Shown: one piece after another, positions 58,873-64,000 of the stretch
Layout of the letters: each line of letters opens with the position of its first letter
Numbering within the stretch: the first letter of the stretch is position 1
Assembly (NCBI GenBank): GCA_013339895.1
Contig: JABACO010000006.1
Span: forward strand, 12,078,357 to 12,142,356
From: Ephydatia muelleri
Lineage: Eukaryota > Porifera > Demospongiae > Spongillida > Spongillidae
Length of the DNA stretch: 64,000 nt
Direction: 5' to 3'
Notes under the pieces: generated by a model
Seen by the model: only the letters and a program-made list of their open reading frames with translations
Told to the model about the DNA's origin: nothing
Database searches by the model: none
Program-made: the position numbers and the translations under genes

Positions 58873-60349
58873 TCAATCACGCACTTATCCAGAAGGTTAG
58901 CTCATGTGTAGGTAGATTCATTAGATTCATTGTTGAAACGGGTCTGGCATTCAATGCGAGGATGTGGCACTCAGTAAAATACTGCTATTTGAATAATAAG
59001 GGGGGCGGGCCCTAGGTCACTATAGGGTTTATAATTATGATGAACTCTTCGGAGTTAAAAACTACTAAAATAAGTTGGTCATCGCCGTTAATTTGACATC
59101 TGGGAATGGCTACTCATGATTCTTCTCTCAGTTTCTGTGCAACGAGGAAATGCTGTCTTGAAAAGAAAGTGGAGTAAGAGTGCCTATAATAGAAACAGTA
59201 AATGGAGAGCTGTTGCAATTTGCTATATTTGGGGTCTGGGATGGAACCCGAAGCCTAAGTGTTACAAACTTTTGATGCTTACATACGAATTGATTCAAAA
59301 ATAACAATACTAGCTCAAATAACAAGACCGGGTTGTACAGCTGTGTTTGCACTTATACATTTACTGCATACGTCATGCACGCACAACTAATAAGATGGGG
59401 GAGAATCTAGCTCTATTGACATGGAAAGTTGTTGTTGGTTTGCGCCAGATCAATCAGAATAGCTCATGTGTAGATTCAGTGTTGATCATATAGCTGTAAG
59501 ACAGTTTCAAGTTTAAATGAGTCTGGCATTCAACGAGAGGATGTGGCAACAAGAAGACACACTGAAATGCGTGGGTGTGTTACGTATGACTACAAATTGT
59601 TACTGGAAATGTCAAGTCACGGTGATATCATTGCATTTAAAACTAATATTACAAGCCAAGATTGGGGGGTCTGCCACTAAACACCGTGGTGATATGTACT
59701 GTGTTGATCTTTATTTATATCTTTAAATATATATGCATGTGGATCTGCTCTATTTAATAGTGTGCATGTATCAGTATTGCAATTGCATGCACCTTCCACT
59801 AGTTATATCGAATTACAGTAAGCTAAGCTTATACTCTAACTTGCATGGAATCCGTCATGCATCATCTACTCTTATTTAACTAATCAGGTTTAGATCAAGC
59901 AACCAGCCTCTTCCAAGTACCTTTCACCACAGACGTCTCAATACTGAAAATGGACAACCATGGCCACTGCACTCAGGTATACACGTGCCACAGATGTATC
60001 CAATAATCATTCATTAATTCACTCCGGCCTTTTATTTTTTTGGCAGGCATTGTCTCCGAAGTCTGATATGTTTTTTTCCAGCACCAAAATAACAACATTT
60101 GGAACAGAAGCTCTGTTTATACCAGACAATGGTCTGAGCACATGCACCAAGGCTAACTTGAGCAGTGAGATTTTTGACTTGGATCAAATTCGTTCTAATT
60201 GGAAAATTCCCGTTCGACTGGGATCTATTCTCGGTGGGATTGAGAGCAGCGAGGCTGTTCGTTTCCCTCCTGTGTTCCACCCCGAGTATACCGTGGCCTC
60301 ATCTCGTCTGATTGACGTCTATTTAGAGATGGCGCCATCACATAAATAA
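56415..60349 (+). CDS. Kelch-type beta-propeller protein of bacterial type
   Basis: Seven exons: 56,415-56,671, 56,792-57,053, 57,659-57,772, 57,970-58,059, 58,201-58,720, 59,888-59,976 and 60,047-60,349. All have GT..AG borders and the phases close into 544 residues. Kelch-like double-glycine strands occur at [14 protein letters not shown] (about 80-93), [11 protein letters not shown] (151-161), [10 protein letters not shown] (210-219) and [15 protein letters not shown] (232-246). The order of these blocks, a GGR-x-GLHGF block near the start and a V-G-x-x-F-E/D-G-x-Y block, closely recalls uncharacterised propeller proteins of Bacteroidota. The start has an in-frame TAA two codons upstream. 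No signal peptide is visible, so a missed 5' exon is possible. AATAAA overlaps the stop codon (60,345-60,350). Substrate or partner is unknown; bacterial origin is inference. Confidence 0.8.
58752..58869. repeat. (GT)n microsatellite with a CG-alternating core
   Basis: Two GT runs around a GCGCGCGCGCGCGC stretch, inside intron 5 of the propeller gene. Alternating purine-pyrimidine DNA of this kind can form Z-DNA. Confidence 0.93.
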
Positions 60350-61192
60350 ACTTTTCCCAAAGTATGCATACAGATAGGCACGCTATTGGTAGATGTACAT
60401 GTATCGGTTATAGGCTTGATGTTTGTATTTCATTTCTTAGAAGGTTAGTGAATTTATATTTTGCAGATGCCACGCAATTACAGAATGTATGCTAATTAAA
60501 GTCGCCAAAGACTTTCATGCAATTGGATAATAATACTGAATAGAATTAATATTTTACTATATGTGCCGTTGGGCCCCTAAGACAATGAAAATCGGTTGTT
60601 AATGGCTTTCCAATATGAAAATAGATTCTACGGAATATCTATCAAAATAAAATCGATTTTCTCGAATTAATTTTGTCCATTTCCATCCAAAAACCTACAG
60701 CTTTCATGTTGTTGCTCAACCGCTTCCTTCTGCTCTTCTGACCTTAGTATTTCTAACCAAGAGAAAGTAATTGTGAAACTTTAACTTTATGTACAAATCA
60801 ATTCTAGTTAGATAGAGATACTAGCAATCAAGTTTGGGACTATATAGAGTAGAACTCAACAGCACTACATGGTGGTATACTTAGCTACTGCGTTTCAGCT
60901 ATGTATAAAACACTGTTCTTTATCCCAACTTTGTCTTCTTTTATTCCATTATCAGATATGCTTGTTTCCTTTTTTTTTGTTGTTGTTTGTTTACATTGTA
61001 TCTATTTTTATTGTGAGCAGGTTGCATTGGTGGTGTCTATGAAGTACTAACGGAGTTTGTTACAATCAAGTTACTCGGATTATTCGGCGAATAGTAATTT
61101 TGATTCGTGCATGGCCGGGTTTTGCTATTCCAAATCAGTAACCAGTTTGAGTTGCTCTATTAAGTACATGTGCTTACATGTAGGTATTCGCT

Positions 61193-61490
61193 GCTGAAAA
61201 CATGCACCAATGTGCTGCAAATCATAATAAAGGGTGGCAATTAACTCAATTTATCGTTAAGATTCAATTTAAAAAACACAGCGGAATACAGTAATTAGGT
61301 CAGAAAACATTGATTTTGTGAATCCCTTTGAAGCATTATACCAATTAGAATTATTCATGTTCACGGCTTCAGTTGAAACCCTCCTTCCTGCTACCTAACA
61401 TGCAGTCCTCTATATTCTCTTTTAGTTGGTTTTGGACAACTCGACTTTATAGTCAATCAAAAATTATTCCGGCGTTAATCGATTCATATA
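61193..61490. repeat. Two dispersed repeats joined end to end
   Basis: 61,193-61,320 matches 45,757-45,878. 61,322-61,490 is the reverse complement of the family at 50,862-51,050 (ends ATTATTCCGGCGTTAATCGA). Confidence 0.8.
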
Positions 61491-62236
61491 GAAATATTAG
61501 CCTCGAGTGATTATTTAATTTCAAGTAGAAACAGTTCCACTTCCAGTTACAATAAAAGATGCTCCAGGAGTTGCTAAATCACTTTTGAAGGCAAGTAATT
61601 AATATCCAAAAGCAGTATCCGGGCAAAATATATTAAAGTACTTCCATGTTCATTGTTGGCAGATTTTTATGAGAATGCAGATGGGGTTTCCTAGGTTACT
61701 GACTAGTGACCAAGGAGAATTCAAAAGTGATGTAGTGATCTTGAGAAATGATAATATTTTTACCTCCTTACCACCCACATGCAGGTAATGTGTATACAGC
61801 GCGGATGAGTTTTTCTCCCTGCACAGCCTGTTAAGATTTCTCTACCGACATTATACATGTATACATGCATGTATTATGCACTCTGTTGATGCAATACTGA
61901 TACCATATACATAATATGAAACCCACAGCTAAACAATAAATCAAAGAAGAATTAATGCTCTCGAAATGAAGACCATTTCCTTGACACCACCATACACAAG
62001 GGCAAGTCTTTTCAAACCAAACAAACATTGCATGGACATCAAATAAGCACCTCACAAACAAAAACAGGCATATGCATGTTCATAGTTCTTATTTCTACTC
62101 AAGAGGTGTCGCCATAGCATTGCTTTTGATGTGCCACACAGAAATACCTCATCCTAGTTAATAAAGGACAAAACAAACTTCAATGAGCAGATAACCCACC
62201 TGATTGTGCTTTCAGCAGCACATCGGGATGTACGAT

Positions 62237-62345
62237 TGTGTTTATGTGGTGTGTGTGTGCATGTGTGTATGTGTGTGTATGTGTGCATGTGTGTATGTGT
62301 GTGCATGTGTATGTGTGTGTATGTGTGTTTGTGTGTGTGTATGTG
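62237..62345. repeat. GT/GTAT microsatellite
   Basis: Runs of TGTG with regular ATG interruptions over about 110 bases. Confidence 0.9.
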
Positions 62346-62888
62346 TACATTAATTCCATGCAGTTTGATTATGTATGATTAGGTACAGTGACATTTTTTT
62401 CAAATCGTTATTTAAGGCACATAATATACATCATTGGAAAGAGCAAAAAATATACATTCCAACGATATCTTATGTTTATAGTGATTAGTTTCGTTGCGAG
62501 CACCACGCTATTCCAAAGATGTAATATTGAAATGATCGCGAATGTACGTGAGTTAATGGGAACCGCGAAACAAAAACTGTCCCGGTTGAGTTTATAATCA
62601 GTGCAGAGATGCAACTAAGTGCAAAGACTTAACCAAAACGTTAAGTTACGATGACTCACTCATAAAATACAGAGAGATGCATTGAAATCTGCTCCTATAA
62701 GTCATTTACACTTACCATTGGTATTAAAGTTAAGGAAGGTTATGTCAAATTGGTATCATAGCTGTATGCACTGAATTATAGTACAAAGTGGTGAAATATA
62801 CACAAATCACACTAATAGTACAATAATATACAATGCAAAACAAATATCGCATTAAAACAACACAACACTATGTACAATGCAACATTAT

Positions 62889-63721
62889 TCATGTATTAAG
62901 TTCACTTAAGTTAAGGTCACCAGCAATGTAATCTGCTAACAGCCCATATACTGTCATTGTAACGTTCTCCCCATCTTCTTCATCTTCATCTGATTTCCAG
63001 TAGAATACAATGACTTTAGGAACTTTTGACTTTAAAGGTTTCACACTTACTACATCTCCATTATAGAGCACATTCTTCTCGTTCACATACCAAAGGTGTT
63101 CGAAGTAGAGACCAAGTAAGGAGGATGTATCTGACAAAACTTTTAATATAATACTTACTTGATGAGGTGAAAGTTCAGGAAACTCATTCAGCAAGTTATG
63201 CTCCATCTCTACAAAACAGCGTAACTTTTTTTCAATGCTTCTCCTGAAGGTATCTTCCTTCTTTTGATTTTTCACTTTTTGTCGTTGCTCTTGCAGTCTT
63301 TCTCATGCACTTGGAATGCATATCGTACTTTTTTACTCTGTTTTATACAAAATGTTACCATCCTATGTTGTTCTTCCAGTGGAAGAGAACACAACCATAG
63401 CAGTGTTTTGTTTAACTTGCTTTTAACTTTACTATCTAAAAATCCCACCTTCATACTTGTTGCTTTCCTAAAAAGGTAATCTGCGAGTCCAAGTGTGTGT
63501 TCAGCGAACATGTTATGAACAGGTGCAGAAAGTGTTTGCCGAGCTATTGATGGATCAAGGTGTGCCAAACTTCCTTCATAATATTCATATAGTTGTTTTT
63601 GTATCACATCTACTATTCCTCCAATTAGCAAACACAGCATACAATGTAATTCTTTCTTTTCCAACTCTTCAATTTCAGCGGTTTGTAGTTTTTTCAATAC
63701 AGCGTCAGAGTCTGGACTCAA
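62889..63721 (-). pseudogene. Unrecognised multicopy-type gene, one frameshift
   Basis: Two overlapping minus-strand frames. The first, 63,721-63,272, contains ADYLFRKATSMKVGFLDSKV, then KSKLNKTLLWLCSLPLEEQ. The second, to 62,889, contains VKNQKKEDTFRRSIEKKL, NEFPELSPHQVSIIL, KVPKVIVFYWKSDEDEEDG and an acidic, leucine-rich end. A single-base shift near 63,293 (frame continuing as LQEQRQKVKNQ) would join them into one reading. The composition is clearly protein-like, and I recall similar sequences as repeated, probably mobile-element-borne genes in aquatic animals, but cannot name a function. Further minus-strand coding-like sequence (DREIGHWTLDASVVYKSS) lies at about 63,830-63,920, so the gene likely continues past the window edge. 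It could be a pseudogene or a sequencing error in a real gene. Confidence 0.45.
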
Positions 63722-64000
63722 CGGTACGCCAATGTATCTGTTTTTACTTGCAAAGCTAGTAAAGGGAATTCATTTAAGGCATTCAAATTTTGTAGACAAG
63801 TCTTAATAACGTACTGCTTTCAAGGTCTGTTATTGCTTGATTTGTATACAACTGATGCATCCAAGGTCCAGTGACCAATTTCCCGATCAGCCCAAGTGCT
63901 CTTAACTGTAGTAGAATCTAATTGTTTCTTAAATCTTTTATTAATGCTGTCCTTAAAGTATTTTTGCTATTGCACACGTTTTCTAAATACATCAAAAGCT

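Larger units (their letters stand above)
60350..62888. other. Gene-free spacer with dispersed repeats
   Basis: Contains the repeat at 61,193-61,320, fused directly to an inverted copy of the 50,862 family (61,322-61,490), and a GT/GTAT microsatellite at about 62,237-62,345. No gene is supported. Confidence 0.5.

Overview
The window is animal nuclear DNA. It contains spliced genes with GT..AG introns mostly of 60-700 bp, a TGF-beta-type receptor kinase, two actin-binding filamins and a TMEM45-type membrane protein. Between them lies a dense background of decayed DNA transposons, reverse-transcriptase remnants, microsatellites and minisatellites. Compact introns, short filamins and the kinds of mobile element suggest an early-branching marine invertebrate, most likely a sponge. 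That placement is inference and nothing in the window proves it.

Layout. 1-2.0 kb: pieces of a reverse-transcriptase-type retroelement and a 23-bp minisatellite. 2.8-3.7 kb: a broken gene end resembling the N-terminal zinc-binding part of RAG1. 4.0-8.0 kb: two broken, transposon-like genes on opposite strands. 8.2-8.5 kb: a near-perfect hairpin with 129-bp arms. 9.5-19.1 kb: two filamin genes arranged tail to tail. 20.7-21.6 kb: a Gypsy-type integrase remnant. 22.5-25.2 kb: a type I TGF-beta receptor gene of five coding exons. 25.9-27.1 kb: a TMEM45-family gene, convergent with the receptor. 27-30 kb: simple and tandem repeats. 30-33.7 kb: a second RAG1-like remnant carrying a 1.3-kb hAT-like insertion. 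34-37 kb: minisatellite and CA-rich DNA. 37.7-38.8 kb: a reverse-transcriptase remnant. 39.2-40.4 kb: a third, more diverged RAG1-like remnant. 42.7-50.8 kb: three hAT-type elements or remnants and a 0.7-kb TACA array. 52.8-55.7 kb: a further RAG1-like remnant flanked by 0.5-kb direct repeats. 56.4-60.3 kb: a seven-exon gene whose protein looks like bacterial Kelch-type propeller proteins. 62.9-64 kb: a broken, unrecognised conserved gene.

The host genes that look intact are the two filamins, the receptor kinase, the TMEM45-like gene and the propeller gene. For each of them the exon phases were joined by hand and close into one open frame. The two filamins share introns at matching positions. 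Their last two repeats are almost identical in DNA while the rest has diverged, which points to gene conversion across the tail-to-tail arrangement.

Most notable: (a) RAG1-N-terminus-like modules (CxxC...IHPxxFCxxC zinc site, RING finger and second zinc finger, in RAG1 order) at four loci, three with disrupted frames; (b) an occupied/empty site pair giving a hAT-like element with an exact 5-bp duplication; (c) a bacterial-type propeller gene with six introns, a candidate for ancient gene transfer; (d) a filamin start codon split by an intron; (e) long perfect hairpins.
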